Origin: Galeopsis tetrahit
Lineage: Eukaryota > Streptophyta > Magnoliopsida > Lamiales > Lamiaceae
Assembly (NCBI GenBank): GCA_963675135.1
Contig: OY776129.1
Location: 40,464,141-40,528,140, forward strand
Reading direction: 5' to 3'
DNA: 64,000 nucleotides
Below are positions 32,640 through 45,741 of this stretch, piece after piece. The translations under genes were made by a program, and so were the position numbers. How positions within the stretch are numbered: the stretch's first letter is position 1; the number at the start of each line of letters is the position of its first letter. Under the pieces are notes generated by a model, which was not told the origin of the DNA, did not search any database, and saw only the letters and a program-made list of their open reading frames with translations.

Positions 32640-33115
32640 AGCCTTGCATCCCTAAAGCAGAAGATGGGCTCCTGATCCAATCTGTAAAATTGCATGAATT
32701 GTTCCTAAATCCTTTTGCGCCCAGCCAGCTCCATAGACGAGCTTTCATCTCCACAAACAAAACTTCAGACATAATCCGTTCACCACGAAATATAACGGAA
32801 TTTCATACTTTCCACAATAGCCAGGAGACACACTCCCAAAAACATACAGAAAACATAGTGCCTTTTTTTTCCCTCTCGAAGACTTCTCCAGTGAAGTAGG
32901 TTTAAGATTGGATTATCACTTAGAACTGTAGAAATTCCTAACCAATTAAAGCCGTCCGTCCAAACTTTGTAACCAAAAGAGCACTCGAAAGGACATGGTT
33001 AACTGTTTCGTCCATCTTGTGACAGAAAACGCATTGAAGACTTGCTGCATTTAAAAGGCATTTCCTCTTGTGCAGATTGGTCTTCGTCATTCAACCAAGA
33101 CCATTATAAGTTAAA
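32640..33115 (-). pseudogene. LINE ORF2 C-terminal fragment with zf-RVT domain
   Basis: Minus-strand translation from about 33090 gives NLHKRKCLLNAASLQCVFCH followed by KMDETVNHVL, the zinc-binding motif (C-x2-C...H) that lies after the reverse transcriptase in plant L1-type LINEs. Downstream there are tryptophan-rich remnants typical of the same tail, separated by frame breaks. No polymerase domain is present, so this is a 5'-truncated relic. Confidence 0.7.
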
Positions 33116-35709
33116 TCTGAACAACCACTAAAGAATTTATCCAACACAACTCATTAAGATAAGGTAAACGGATAGTTCAGTCTCATAAACTCAAGGCAGG
33201 AACTTTTGTGACAGTTCCCATAAAATTACTTCAGAATTCTTATAAATGCTTCTGAGAAACAATACATGAACTTGACTACAAAACAAAAATATTATGCACA
33301 AGATTCATTACAAGTTCATAAGAAGGCAACTAATTCCTTAATTTAACTGTGTAAAGAAAGCAAAGAAGTATAAGACTTGCATGCAAAACATTATGGCAGC
33401 ACAAAGGATAATGACTTCTTTCTAGATAATGCAAGGTTTACTTCAGAACACTTTATTATACAAAACTTGACTTATCGATAAACAAAACTCAATCATTCTT
33501 GTCCAGAATCATAAGCATTGATCGAAAAACACTACAGGTAATAAACGTACTGACAGCTTGGTGCATCAAGGTGAGACTGATCAACAGTAAGCTTCAACTT
33601 CAATGGACCAGAGGAACTCTATTTAATTCAGACAATTCATGTTGAATATTGACATATTACTGGGGGAGGCAGTAGGCACCAAATGCATAATTGACTTCGT
33701 GTTCTGTAATCATCTGTCGTCTCTGGTGTATTAGATCAGGTCTCTCCTCTACTTAAATCATTAATTGAAGCTTCGCTAAATCTGGAATATATGCTATTAA
33801 GTTACACGCATAATCAGGATGTTGTGACATACAAAAGAAAACAAAATTCAGACAGGACTAACTTTTCAGAGAAAATCTAATCTCTCACAGAATAGATTGG
33901 CATTCAGTTCTTGAAACAGCATTGACTTAGCATTTGAAAGTTGAGATGGATCAACAGTTGTATAAGACACCTAAAATTGTCAGATCAGAGAATTTGATGA
34001 TTCATGTTAAAATCTTTTGTGGGCTCAGTAATAAAATTATAGTGACTTCCTTAAATTTGCAATTTACTACAGTATGAGGATTCAGGCTCTTCTAAAACCA
34101 AATGTTCCAGCGCTAAATCTCTTTGCTTATCAGAAAACTAGAAATACTTTCTGAAGAGGATGTGAATTTCTGTAAAGACAGTCCAGAAAAGGGATAATCT
34201 AAAGAGATATAATCCACACATTCTATACTTCTCACAAATATCTAAATTACCATAGATTTTAAACTCAGTTAATCATTCTTACCAATATTAAGACGGAAAA
34301 AGAGTGAGGCGGTGAGCATAAAAAAGAGGGGTAAAACCAAAAGCAATCCAAACAGTTTTTGTCAAACAAACATCCAGGCATAAAAAGAAAATAGACATAA
34401 TATTGTAGATAATGGATATATTATGGTACACAGAAACAGAATACTTCCTTCTATGGCTAATATGTAAGAACGCATACTACAAATTAATTTCATACATCAG
34501 AGAAAATAGCAATTCAAAGCGATAAAAGATCAAGGTGAAATAGGTCATTTCATGATCCAAAAAAAACAGTAGGCAATCATAAAATTTAAACACTAAACAC
34601 TATTCTCAACAGACAAATTGATCAGAATGACAGCATACAATAAATACAGCCATGGAGACAAGCTTCTAAACATGAGAGGATACCATAATGCAAGCTCACA
34701 GTCAATTACATGTATGCATCTAGAATTCGATGAGCTAGACTTAAATATTTACACCTATACCTTGAGAGGAATGAGAGGCTACTAAATAGTAGCATCAAAT
34801 TAAACAGTAAAAGTTTAGAAAAAGCATTTAAAAGAGCCAGGAGTAGTGAAGAAGGGATTAAGTCTTCAGAGAAGGCTACAATTTATGATGCTGGCACACA
34901 CACACACACACATATACACACACAGTTACAGAGGGAGTGTGAAACAGAAAATCAAACAACCAGTTGAAAAGTATATAGGATAGTATAAGTCTCAACTACA
35001 CATAAGATGTCTGCCTAGATAAAGCTCAAAGGAGTGACTTATAATGGAAACAAGTCCCAAAAAAGTAAAAGAGCATGCAATTCTTGTCCAGGGTAGGAAT
35101 ATGTAGCATATTAATGCAGATTTATACTTGCAAGCTCTTTTATATTAGGACATATAGAAACATTCACTACAATATTGTAGTCGAATTTCTAACAAATTAT
35201 CTGAAGGCAGAAAAAATTCATAGGAAGAATATGAATGAGGGCATGACAATCAATAACATCATCGCCTCTAATGCTACTATATATACTGGTGAAACACAAA
35301 CTTGAAATCTTAATGTGACATGTTCTTTATTTTCACATTTTTAATGCATCGATTAGTTTTTACAACTTATGTCAATTGACAACACTATGATCTTAAGACA
35401 GGAATTTTGTAAAAAAAAAAAACTCATATATAGGCTGCAATGTGGAAATATCACGTAGTAGACTAAGGCGGATATTATTTGCTATCTAAAAAGGCAATAA
35501 ATTTGCTACACATAAATCCTAGCGGAGGCTCTCACAAGCCACATTCCCAACGCAATAAATCCACCAGACCCTGTATTACCAATCTTAAATCAGCAAATGA
35601 AATCACAAACAGTGGACAACGATTGTCAAGATAGTATTAGCAATTGCCAAAGAGTATTAATTAGTATAAAATGACTTCACCTTTATTTCCATTTCCAACA
35701 TTGCTCGTG
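33116..35709. other. Intergenic, downstream of the LUX-like gene
   Basis: No ORF with family resemblance was found. A CA microsatellite with a TATA interruption lies at about 34895-34925. The region next to 35709 is the 3' flank of the LUX-like gene and probably includes its 3' UTR. Confidence 0.45.
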
Positions 35710-36633
35710 TTAACACTTGTTATTGTTCTGAGTGACATGATGGGGATACCCATTGTACTTATTCCCAGGCCAGTCCCTCTGTTGCTGCACCATACTACTA
35801 TACTGCGGCTTATAATGGTTATGATGTGAGTCATAGCCATGAAATCCATGTCCCATCATCTGCATCGGCATAATCTGTGGTGGCTGAGGATATGGCATCG
35901 GAATTGGCATTGCTACATGATTGTTCCCATTACTTCCATTACCAACACTGCTATTATGACTTCCATTTGGGATCCCATTATTCCCATGGCTAGGGCCAAC
36001 ACTAGACGACTCATTAAAGCTCTGTGGGGGCAAAGGCGTGGAAGCAAAGAGATGATCAGAGGGTGAGGGACCTTCGTTGGATAACCCGTGCATCCTCTTA
36101 CAATACAGCCTATACTTCTGTAAATGGCTAGCAACATTCTCCCTGGTCAAACCCTCGACATTCATCAACTGCATAATCGTCTTGGGGACGGCGTTCTTCA
36201 GCCCTAGATGGCCCACCACATCGACGAAGCGCTTGTGCAGCTGGGGAGTCCAAACGAGGCGCGGCCTCTTGAGAGTCTTGGCCGCCGACGTTGACTGGTC
36301 GTCGGTACCGTTATCAACCCCCGGATCCTCGGAAGAGTCCACCCTCCGGGTCTTCTTAGGGTCGGATTCTTCATCGGGTTCAACATCGGCCAAGACGTGA
36401 TCGTCAGTGAAGGAGGGCTTGAAATTGGAGCGGAGGGAAGAGAGGGTGGTCTGTGAGGCGCGAGTGACGTCCATCGGCGTCCGGGGAGGCTCGAGGGAGA
36501 TTTTGAAGGCGGAGGCCAAATCAGCGGGGATCAGAGACTGAGAGAGCGGGGTGAGATCGTCGGCGGAGGGGAGGCCGTCCTCCCACTCGGAGACGACGAC
36601 GCCGCCGTCGTCGTTCTTCACTTCCTCTCCCAT
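35710..36633 (-). CDS. LUX: GARP transcription factor, LUX/PCL1-like (evening complex)
   Basis: Single-exon gene for 307 residues. LUX ARRHYTHMO/PHYTOCLOCK1 and its paralogue BOA are DNA-binding subunits of the circadian evening complex with ELF3 and ELF4. The N-terminus MGEEVKND...SEWEDGLPS and the block LTPLSQSLIPADLASAF match the family. The GARP (Myb-like) domain covers about residues 122-177, with KRPRLVWTPQLHKRFVDVV, the SHLQKYRLY end and the invariant AVPKTIMQLMNVEGLT between them. It is followed by the family motif NEGPSPSDHLF and PLPPQSF. The tail is Asn/Gly/His/Met-rich. The absence of introns fits the family. One difference from the Arabidopsis protein I recall is YCKRMHG in place of YLKRMQG after the domain. 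Whether it is the LUX or BOA counterpart cannot be decided here. Confidence 0.92.
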   Translation of the reverse strand: MGEEVKNDDGGVVVSEWEDGLPSADDLTPLSQSLIPADLASAFKISLEPPRTPMDVTRASQTTLSSLRSNFKPSFTDDHVLADVEPDEESDPKKTRRVDSSEDPGVDNGTDDQSTSAAKTLKRPRLVWTPQLHKRFVDVVGHLGLKNAVPKTIMQLMNVEGLTRENVASHLQKYRLYCKRMHGLSNEGPSPSDHLFASTPLPPQSFNESSSVGPSHGNNGIPNGSHNSSVGNGSNGNNHVAMPIPMPYPQPPQIMPMQMMGHGFHGYDSHHNHYKPQYSSMVQQQRDWPGNKYNGYPHHVTQNNNKC

Positions 36634-37205
36634 GGAATTGAATCAGTGAAAGCAAAGCAAAGCAAAGCAGAGCAAATCAAATCACATGCGATTGCGAGAA
36701 GATTGTTGAAAGAGAGAGGTAAATAGGGAAAAAGAAAAGGGTAGGCGGTGGATTATAATACTCAGTTTGGGGGTGGAAAAAGTGCAAATCTGATTCCAAA
36801 GGGGTGCCACGCTGGACTACATCCAGATATTTTCGATCTTTTCCTCAAAATATCTTTCTCCCTTCGATCTTGATTCTCTCTATCCGATCACCTTTTCTTT
36901 TCTTTTCCATTTATTATTATTTTCTTTTAAAAATTATTTTATTATTATTTTAATTTTAAATATAGATATTTTTATTTTAACTTTCATATATTTTAAAAGT
37001 TTTTTTTTTTTTAATATTTAAAAAATAATGCTCAATAGGTAAAAAAAATATAAAAAAATGAATGAATGAATAAATATCACACCAAATTATATCTATGCCT
37101 CCAAAGATAGTCTAGTGATAGTATTTTTACCACATTTTCTAGGATCTGTGAACCACCCAGTTATATCTATGCCTCCAAAGATAGTCTAGTGATAAAATTC
37201 GTTTA
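36634..37205. other. Promoter side of the LUX-like gene, and AT-rich spacer
   Basis: The first about 250 bases upstream of the ATG contain purine-rich tracts (AAAGCAAAGCAAAGC, AGAGAGAGG) and are the likely 5' UTR and promoter. A 34-bp direct repeat (TTATATCTATGCCTCCAAAG and on) occurs near 37087 and 37160. Confidence 0.45.
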
Positions 37206-38275
37206 AAAAGTCATCACGTTGTACCGAAATAGCTCCAGCGCCTTATGTGGATTTGGTGTGATTCTATTAAATCTCGAATCATTTCTCAAACTTCATACCA
37301 TCCAAATTATTCTCACCAAAAAAGTTATTGCAATTTTTTTTTTTGTTCTACCACCTCCTAATAGACCTGAGTGTTATAGCAAATTCATAATAAGATCATT
37401 ATGGTTTACCGTCGTAGTTTTAAGCCACAAATGCATTTCGTCCCACAAGAACTTCAACATCAGACACTCAAATAGAAGGTGTGTGTTATTCTTCAACGCT
37501 ACGTCGCTACCTTGCAAAATGTGCACATTGTTTGGTCGTTGCTTATGTTGATTCCTCGCCTTTTTATATTTTCTGTTGTAGCTAGTTTGTTTCTGTTGTA
37601 GCTAGTTGTTTTCCATGTCGTGATCGTCCAGAGTTTCTTAAAAAAAAATTATTTCTGCTGGTTATTTTCACTCGGTTGGTTGATCTTCTCTATCAATCGG
37701 TTATATGCTCTCTTTGTTGAGTTGACCCCGTTCGATGCTCCATTCCACCTTCACACGTCATGTCCATTTAGATTCGTCTTGTACCTGCCAATTAAATTTA
37801 TTAGTTCCCCAAGCATCTCAAATTCTCTATTTGTGGAATTTCGTCTCCATTTCCACTCCCCCCTCCCATCTGCCCATGTCTCGTACTAGACTCTCTTGTT
37901 GTAAACTGAACCTAAACAGTATCAGAAACTTATTTGTTAGTGTCTACTCACCCACCCAATTATGTGTCCAAAATTTTGTATTCCCTCTATTCCCTACCAC
38001 TCGAATGAACTCCTTCTATATTCCTTCCACGTTTACACCCTCGAAAATCTCGCAAAAATCTTTCCACCATCCTGACCCTCAACATCGTACTCCTCTCCCT
38101 TCTCTACCCTCTCCCCTGATACCTAAACCTCCATATTTTTATTTTAACACTCTTGTCCACAATTTGTTTTCCTCCGTCAAATATCTTCAAATCCACTTGT
38201 CAAGTAGAGCTAAAGAACAACTCAACATCCCTCACACCTAGTCCCCCTTCGTCTAAATTTCTGCATATATCATCC
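37206..38275 (-). pseudogene. Degenerate LINE ORF2 fragment (pre-zf-RVT and zf-RVT regions)
   Basis: Read on the minus strand from about 38250, broken frames give LWTRVLK, KYGG, WWKDF, then FGHIIGW, later RWNGASNGVNSTKRAYN and finally CKV...KNNTHLLFECLMLKFLW near 37530-37430. This order is that of L1-type plant LINEs downstream of the polymerase (LW-KYG, W-D block, SAY block, C-H-C zf-RVT). Many frameshifts and stops show age. It is a different relic from the one at 32640-33115. Confidence 0.7.
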
Positions 38276-39741
38276 CTTCTAATCTATGCAAATTATTATT
38301 ATTTTCGTTCTCACCCCAGAAAAAAAACTATTTGATTTTTTTTAATTCCACGAATGGCTTTTTTCAGTAATTTGAACAGAACTTAACTCTAATTGAAACA
38401 CGATCAATTACTTTTTTTTAAGTCTTGGTATTCGGTCCAAGAACTAATTAATTTGAAAGATCAATTTTACCGTCCATTAGCAGGGGTTCCCATAAATTAC
38501 TCACATACACTTTCTTACTTTATCACTTTAGATAATACTCCCTAATAAACTTTTTTATACAAGTGTATGTGATAACTGATATTCTTTAACTAATATTCTA
38601 ATACTCCCCTCACTTTATAAACATCAAGTCATTCTCATATTTCAATTTTTAGTATGAAAATAAGGTAAATATTTGTGTGAGACAATCATAAATTAGAACA
38701 AAAATTAACATCCACCGTTTCTAAATTAAGTGTTCAAGTACTCTTTCATCTAAAATTATCTCAATTCTCACACAAGTGAAAATAATGGGGAAGGATGGTT
38801 ATTTTATCTTGTTTAGAAAATATACATTTATCAACCAAACAAATTTCCAGAATGGTAGGAAATAGAAGTATAAAACCTTGGAAAAGGAGTTGTAAAGGGA
38901 ATACTAAAGCAAAGACTGTTATTAGCTTACTACACACTTTCACCAAAGTAGAATGTCTTCTTTTTCCTCAAATATTCGTATTTGGACTCTTATCAAATCA
39001 GCCAAACACAAACTAGTGGATGTATATTCTATTATGTCCACTTTATCACCTCAACAAATAAGGGATCTATAATCCATTTTTATTAAATACTTATTGTAAC
39101 ACCATTTACATGATTCGAAATTTGATTTCTTTTTGTACATGACCGTCATGTATAGGAGGTGAACCGTTAGATTTCACACACCCATGCGAATATGTGTGTA
39201 TATATGAGATCCAACAATTTCCTTCTGTATATGACGATCATGTATAAGAGAAGATTCAATTCCTACGTCACCCTAAATCAAAACATTTTTATTTTAATCT
39301 CAATCTAGTTTTGAAAACCTAATTATTTAGCCAATTTAAGTGTTCAAACATATCAAGGAGCATACACTTAACACTCTTTTTCGACGGCACCACATAACAT
39401 TAGCATGGGATTTTTTCTTTTTCTTTTTGGACTATAACAATATGTTATTAAATTTTAATTTGGCATATTTTAGGTTTGCTCATTTTAATTTTCTCGCGTT
39501 TAAGCCAAATTTATCCAAAAAAAACACCCCAATTTGTCTTGGGCTAAAATTCCAATATGCTCACCTGCGAGTTGTGATTAGTTCTTTTCTCACCCAAATT
39601 TAGGGACAATTCAAGGGTCAAGTCATATAAATCTTGTTGTCTTTTGTTTAGAGTTCGTCATCTTTGATACCATCAATTGCCAATTTCGTATACACTCATT
39701 CCAATTTGTATTTTGTGTCTCAATCATGGAAGAGGTTGCCC
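38276..39741. other. Intergenic, no gene seen
   Basis: AT-rich sequence with short unrelated ORFs. No TIR pair or tandem array was identified. Confidence 0.45.
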
Positions 39742-39744
39742 TTA

Positions 39745-40419
39745 GGCTATGTTTATCCCAACACTAGAAGACAAACAAAAAAAAGAATCAAAATTAGATA
39801 TTAACTCACGTCCCTGGACGTTCCATGCCTCAAGGGTGTTTGTCAGCCCTTCTCCACAATGTGACACTTGTCACTCTATCATTGGATTGGAGATTCTTTT
39901 TTTTTTTATACTATAATTTTAGTTTTATACTCCAATATTATTAATAAATATATATATATATATATTATATTAAATTTCATCATTTTTTTTGTCTATTTAT
40001 ATTTATAGAGATCAATATTGATATATTTTGTATCACAATTTCATATTCTCTTCTAATTTTTGTTTCTGCAATTTTTTACTCAATCACTTTCTATTATGAA
40101 TTCAAATCATCCAAATTATTTTTCATACTCCTTAAATTAAATTATTGTAGTTTATTTTAATTGTATGGTAAAATATTTTTTATTATAATTTATAAATTAT
40201 TAATCACAAATAATTTAATAGATTTCTTATATCTTTTAAATATAATAAAAATTAATTATAGATAAATATATAATTAAAAAATAATATATTTGAAGGTTGA
40301 GGTGGATTGTTGATAAAGTATAAAAAAAAGGAAAAGTAGAAGGATGTGTATGTAGAGGAGAGATAAATTATTTATTTATTAGAAGGTTGGGGTGTAAGAG
40401 GGGATGGATAAATATAGTC
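39745..40419. mobile_element. Tourist-like MITE (PIF/Harbinger type)
   Basis: The left end GGCTATGTTTATCC and the inverted right end (GACTATATTTATCC on the minus strand) form imperfect TIRs. TTA flanks the element at 39742-39744 and 40420-40422, the 3-bp target duplication of PIF/Harbinger elements. The interior is non-coding and AT-rich, 675 bp in total. Confidence 0.7.
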
Positions 40420-40662
40420 TTAGATCTCACCCTCTCACACAAATACTCGTGTAGGTGTGTATGATCCAAGGGTTCCCCTTCTCATTTGTGATTAAAACGC
40501 GAGGTGCTTCAAAATTACGTAACTACCATTATCATCAGCATGTAAACATATTGTGATCATGCTACACTATACTTTGGATCCTAAAAAAAAATTCCCATAG
40601 CATTGATTTCTCATTACCTTTTTTTTTACTCACACGTGGATGAATCTAAATGAAAGTAAGAT

Positions 40663-41706
40663 GGTTTTTCTATGATCAGGAAGAGGTTTCGCCCTTCCTG
40701 ATAACAGGTGACCAATCAAAAGTTGACATTTCATTTTCTTTCGTCATAGTGCGATCTAACTTCGCAATGAGATTAAATATTTAATTATCTAAATAATATA
40801 TATATAATTACTAAAATATCCTTACAATTTTTTTTTTTAAAAATTAAAAGTTCCCATATTAATGTTTAATCCCATTTTTAATACAAAATCTCAAAACCAA
40901 TTTAACATTAAAAATATAATTTCATTCCCAATCAAAATCAATTAACTGGGTTCTTGAGTTACTTTCCCCTAAAAAAATTTGATGCTCTCGCGATCCAATC
41001 GCCATGACTGAAAGGCCAATCCATCTATGTGCTACCGGGTGTGTATGTAAGAGGCTGAATTGACTCATTTTGATAATATTCAGAGCATATCACCATCCCC
41101 TGTATATTATCGTGTGTATTTGACTATTTGGCTTCATACTCTGTTAACCCTTCCTGCTCTGGTCTTTTTCCATGGAGTAGATCTTTTACACTTGAGTAAT
41201 AAGAGACACCATTTTTTACTTATTTAAAAAAAGTTGGTTCTTCACCGTTGATGACGCTGCCAATATCCTTAAGCTTTTTTGGCATTTGACAGATTAATCT
41301 CAATTAAATTTTGCACAATTCAAAAATAAAATTTGATAACCCCACGTGAAGAAGATATTGAAGAATACATGAAAATTTAGAGGGAAGGGTGTGAGAGATT
41401 GAAGCCGTTTTGAAGAAATCAGATTTAGGGTTTCAACAAAACTGACATCTTAATAAGGATACATTATTTTATAATTAAATATTTTTATTTATTAAATTTA
41501 AAAAGGACGTTTTTGTCATTTCATATTTATTAATTTATTTAATTAGTAGGCGAAGCAGTGCAATTGCATATTGCATATAACAAATGCACTATTGCGAAGT
41601 GCAATCTTATCAAAACAATCTTATACGTTGGATCATTGATCCAATGATATTTAATGAGTGTCCTGTTATCAGGAAGGGCGAAGCCTTCCTGACCATAGAA
41701 ATACCC
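40663..41706. mobile_element. Non-autonomous DNA transposon with about 45-bp TIRs (MULE-like)
   Basis: The left end reads GGTTTTTCTATGATCAGGAA and continues to CGCCCTTCCTGATAACAGG; the right end is its inverted counterpart (GGGTATTTCTATGGTCAGGA on the minus strand, then CGCCCTTCCTGATAACAGG). Flanks AAGTAAGAT (40654-40662) and TAGTAAGAT (41707-41715) match at 8 of 9 bases, which fits a 9-bp MULE duplication, or an 8-bp hAT one if AGTAAGAT alone is counted. The interior has no transposase. Confidence 0.72.
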
Positions 41707-41715
41707 TAGTAAGAT

Positions 41716-42566
41716 TAATTAAATTTCGTGTGCATGATAAATTCTTTATCCCATATCCCTTTGTTTTGTTATTATCTTCTTCAAATAGTCCAAATTCTAT
41801 TTCTTTATTTCTATTATACAACTTTTCAACGCTATAGTATTTGTTCAAAATCTTTTAAAATGGAATCTATTCCAAATATATATAACTTGGTTCTTTACTT
41901 CAGTAGGGTACGAATATTTAAATTTGATATTTTTAGATATTTTTTCAGTCTTATTGCCGAAACTAAGTAGATTCGATATATCATGGCGAAATCTTCAGAA
42001 AAATAATGTCTTCCACAATGAAATCTGATAAGTGAGATTTCGAGTAAGTGTTTCTGTAATCTTCTTCGATCCGAAGAAATTATTCATTGAAATAATAAGT
42101 CACTATTGACACATCTGAGATCGTCAAATGTTCGAGAGTTCCTCTATTCAATCATTTTCCTTCTTCTTGTTGCTAGATATCTCGTTCGTATACATCTTCT
42201 CTTTGTTTCCCGGACAGTGAGTTAGCTTACTTTATTCTCATCCAGAAGAGCTTTCAATTACAATTAGCCACAATTTTAATTTGATCTAATTTATTCAAAT
42301 CACTTCAAATTTAATTATATATACATTTAATTACATAAAAAAAGAATTCTTAATTTATATGTCAAATAAGTTCAACTACCTTACAATTGAAGAATTAATT
42401 CAGCGAGAAATTAGATTAAAAATTCCAATCATCTACAATCTTGAATAGATTTTTCATACTATATCAAGAAACAACTGAATATAATTAGATTAACACATAC
42501 AATTCAGTTATTATGAAATACTATATATAATACTATATTATATATTCTTAGAACTAATTTGAAACT
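41716..42566. other. Intergenic, downstream of the DUF3527 gene
   Basis: No gene recognised. The part adjoining 42566 is presumably the 3' UTR of the DUF3527 gene. Confidence 0.4.
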
Positions 42567-45183
42567 TCATACTCTACCAACAGGGGAAAGAGGAGGATTT
42601 GCTGCATATTTTGCAGAAACCTCAAGCTGAGCTTGGTTAAAGATTTTCGACACTATTATTTCTTCAGACATCGTACCCCCAAACATGTTCAATGATGAGA
42701 CGATGCCCGATGTTCGACTATGCACAGCTGCTATACTGATAGAGAACGCCTGTACGGGCTTGAGTGAAGAACTAAACTCGATTGAAAAGATCCCATCTTC
42801 GAAAGGTGATAACACAAACACGGGCCTTTGCTCTTCAACTTCGTCCTGTTTTAATAAAAAAGCATTGATATCAGAGTGTGTTACTACTTGTGTGAACTTG
42901 CCTGACATGAATTGTATCCACCTTTTTTCACCTATTTAAAAAATGGGTCTAATAAAAACTTATATACTAGGATTCAACAGATCGATTCATACAAGTTTTT
43001 GTCATGGTACCCCCATTTCCATCCACACTTCATATCAAGCAGACTAAACCAAAAAACTATAAGGCGATGTTTGTTTTGGGATCTAAATCCGGTTCTACTT
43101 AGAGATTTTGAAATCAATTATCTCTCCTTACACTTCAATATATTTAAATCATAACCCAAATCATCCAATTATTACAATCACACCCAACACTAATTATATA
43201 ATGATACAAGGATTCCAACTAAATTTTAAAAAACCGGTTTTTAAAAATCACTTAAAACTCAAAAGCAAACATCACTTAAAGAACGTAGATTACCTGCGAG
43301 AAAAGCTTGAAGGCAGACGACTGGGATTTTGTCGACTTGAATTGCTGATCTGATTCCTTTTTGTTCGTAAGAGTTCGTAACCGACATCCGAGATCCCAGC
43401 CACCACAGTCGCACAATCCGCCCGATTTCCATCTTTCGATCAATGGTGAAGGCTCTCCTTTGCTAGGCGCCCCGTGATGACCTCCAGGCAAAATAACTGT
43501 TAGGCCTAAAAGGTCATCACTTGCAGCAGATTCGTCCCCCAAGTTTGAGCAGTTTCTGACTTGTGGAATATCGAAAGTACCCCTCTGTACGGACATCCTT
43601 TCTGGGAATTTGACGACAATAGCTGCCAGCTCATTGTCCGGAAATGCCTGATTTACATCTCCTGCCCCCACAGACGACAAAACGAACTCCCTTCTGCTAG
43701 AATCAGTGTGCAGAATGTCGGAAACCTTCATCTGTGCAATAATGTTTGGTATATAACCATGATTACTGCCTTTGCTTCCTTGATTTATCCAAGGACCGTT
43801 ATTCTTTCTCTTAGTTTCACTAAAAGAGAAGAACGTATAAATCCATCTGCATGTAGTTTTACCGGAACTTAATTCTTTAACGGTTGCTGCTAAAATATCA
43901 CTGCAATTATCAACTGTAAATGTGAATAGAGGAACGCCGTTCTTCATAGCCACTTGCAGGAGAGCATGCATTGGCAATGCTCCATTCTTTAAATCTGATG
44001 TTCTTTCAGCTGGAAATTTTGATGATTTTAAGGCTTTATCTGTTTTTGATGGATTTCTCTCGGATGATCCAGAGACGTCACGAGATTCAACCCCCTTTGG
44101 CTTCAATATTGGATCAAGAAGCCTTCTCAAAGGACTAGATCTGGCTCTGCTCGTGGCGTTTGACTTGTCGGTATTCGAACAAGTTACCTTTGAATCTGGA
44201 ATGCATTCAGAAACCAATTTTGATGAGTCTGAGTAGGAACTTTTGCCAATTCTGCTGATGCCAAAGCTGAATCGTCGAGTTGGTGAGGGATTTCTAACCT
44301 TAGTGGATTCTGATGCACACACTTTCCTCTGAAAACTCTCATTTTCAGCTAAGCTTCTTGGCTTTGAGCCAGAGTGCATCTTTTCAAGATTCTTCATTCT
44401 TGAGGGACTAATTGATGGGCAGTTCGAACTCCTTATTTCTTTGGCAGAGGATTTCTTCAATCGTGACTCCTTGGTGTTGCCACATTCACAGGCAACGGAG
44501 CAGAATTGAGCGTGATCAGATCTTGACTTAGCAGCCTTCACACTACATTCTCCATAAAAGGTGCCCCGATTTTCTTCAAGCAATCTATTATTATGGCCTT
44601 TGGATGAATCAGATTTCCTTCCTGGATCATTTCTTGACGCATGCATTGCTGATTTGCGTCTTTCGGAGAAATCACGATCAGCAACAGCAGAAACATGAAC
44701 TTGCTTTTCGGCTTTTAAAGCTTCCTCTTTGTGAATTACCTCTGTCCCGTTTAAACCATCATCAGCGCTGAAATAGGATGATGACCCTTTGGAAGAGATA
44801 GATGTAGTGTTGCTAGTGGATGGAGAATGCTCAGTGTTTATACCAACGAGGCCATTATTACTATGTTGCCACTTTTGGAGTAGGCGCCAGTCGAGGACCC
44901 CGATGTTGAAATGTTTGTCCTGTGGGTTTTCTTCTCTCTCCAAATAACTGGGCAAACATGACATGTACATAACAAGCTCATCGCTTTTCTGTGACTTCCT
45001 TTCAACTTGTTGCTTCTGCGGCAACCCTTTAGATTTATCGGCATAGTGTAGCACTTGAGGATGGAGATCATCGTACTTGTCCACGTTCAGTATGGATCCC
45101 AATTTATTCCTCCGTTTTGCAGTGCTTACATTACTTGTTTTTCGATCATTTGACTCTTTGCCACAGTTTGAATGGAACTCCAT
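42567..45183 (-). CDS. DUF3527 domain protein (plant-specific, unknown function)
   Basis: Two coding exons on the minus strand, 45183-43294 and 42845-42567, join in phase 0 across a 448-bp GT-AG intron (exon end TTCTCGCAG, next exon GACGAAGTT), for 722 residues. The N-terminal 400 residues are low-complexity and Ser/Lys/Arg-rich, with STKVRNPSPTRRFSFGISR. The DUF3527 region starts about residue 400 (MHALLQVAMKNGVPLFTFTV, then CRWIYTFFSFSE) and includes the Gly-rich segment ERWKSGGLCDCGGWDLGC. The second exon carries FVLSPFEDGIFSIEFSSSL and ends NPPLSPVGRV, which is the conserved family C-terminus. Upstream, 5' UTR exons are likely: an exon at 45872-45742 with consensus borders, and a first exon ending at 46537 (donor GTGAGAAG). 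The acceptor before the ATG is at 45188-45190. I know no biochemical function for the family. Confidence 0.92.
43063..43276. mobile_element. Tourist-like MITE inside the DUF3527 intron
   Basis: A 214-bp element with ends GGCGATGTTTGTTTTGGG and, inverted, AGTGATGTTTGCTTTTGAG, flanked by TAA at 43060-43062 and 43277-43279. A diverged relative is in the intron at 53450-53822 (shared blocks AAATCCGGTTCTACTT and TCTCCTTACACTT). Confidence 0.78.
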
Positions 45184-45741
45184 ATTGCTGGAACATGCAT
45201 ATGCGTAATTTTGGTATTAGATTCAACATTTCTGAAGCTTTTTTACATTATAAAAGAGCAGAGAAACCTAGATGTTTTTATTGAAGAGCAAATGAAAATA
45301 CGACATGCCCATAAACGATCATGTACCATTCTTTCTGAGTTTCAAAAGATTAGTTAAATTCACTAGGCATCTTCAAGTCAAATTTATTAAATGACTAGTC
45401 TACTCACAAATTGTTGTACAACTCAAAAACAATATATCGAACTTCCTCCAAGAATCTAAAGAGGTGAAGAGGTGGTTACTTAGGAATTATAAACAAATCC
45501 GACGAAAAAAAAGTTACTAAGATCTCATATCCACTCTGCAACTAATCGCAATGCTCGCACCAAAACATACATAATGTACTAACTCGGAAAGCAAGAAACG
45601 TGCATCAAAACTACAAACCTACCAGCGCTTTTCGACAAGTTATGTTTATGCACATAGTAAGTGAAGATTATATTATATCTAGTCTTACATCTGATTTTTC
45701 AGCATAGCTTAAAAATAGCATGTACAGTAACTGTTACTTAC

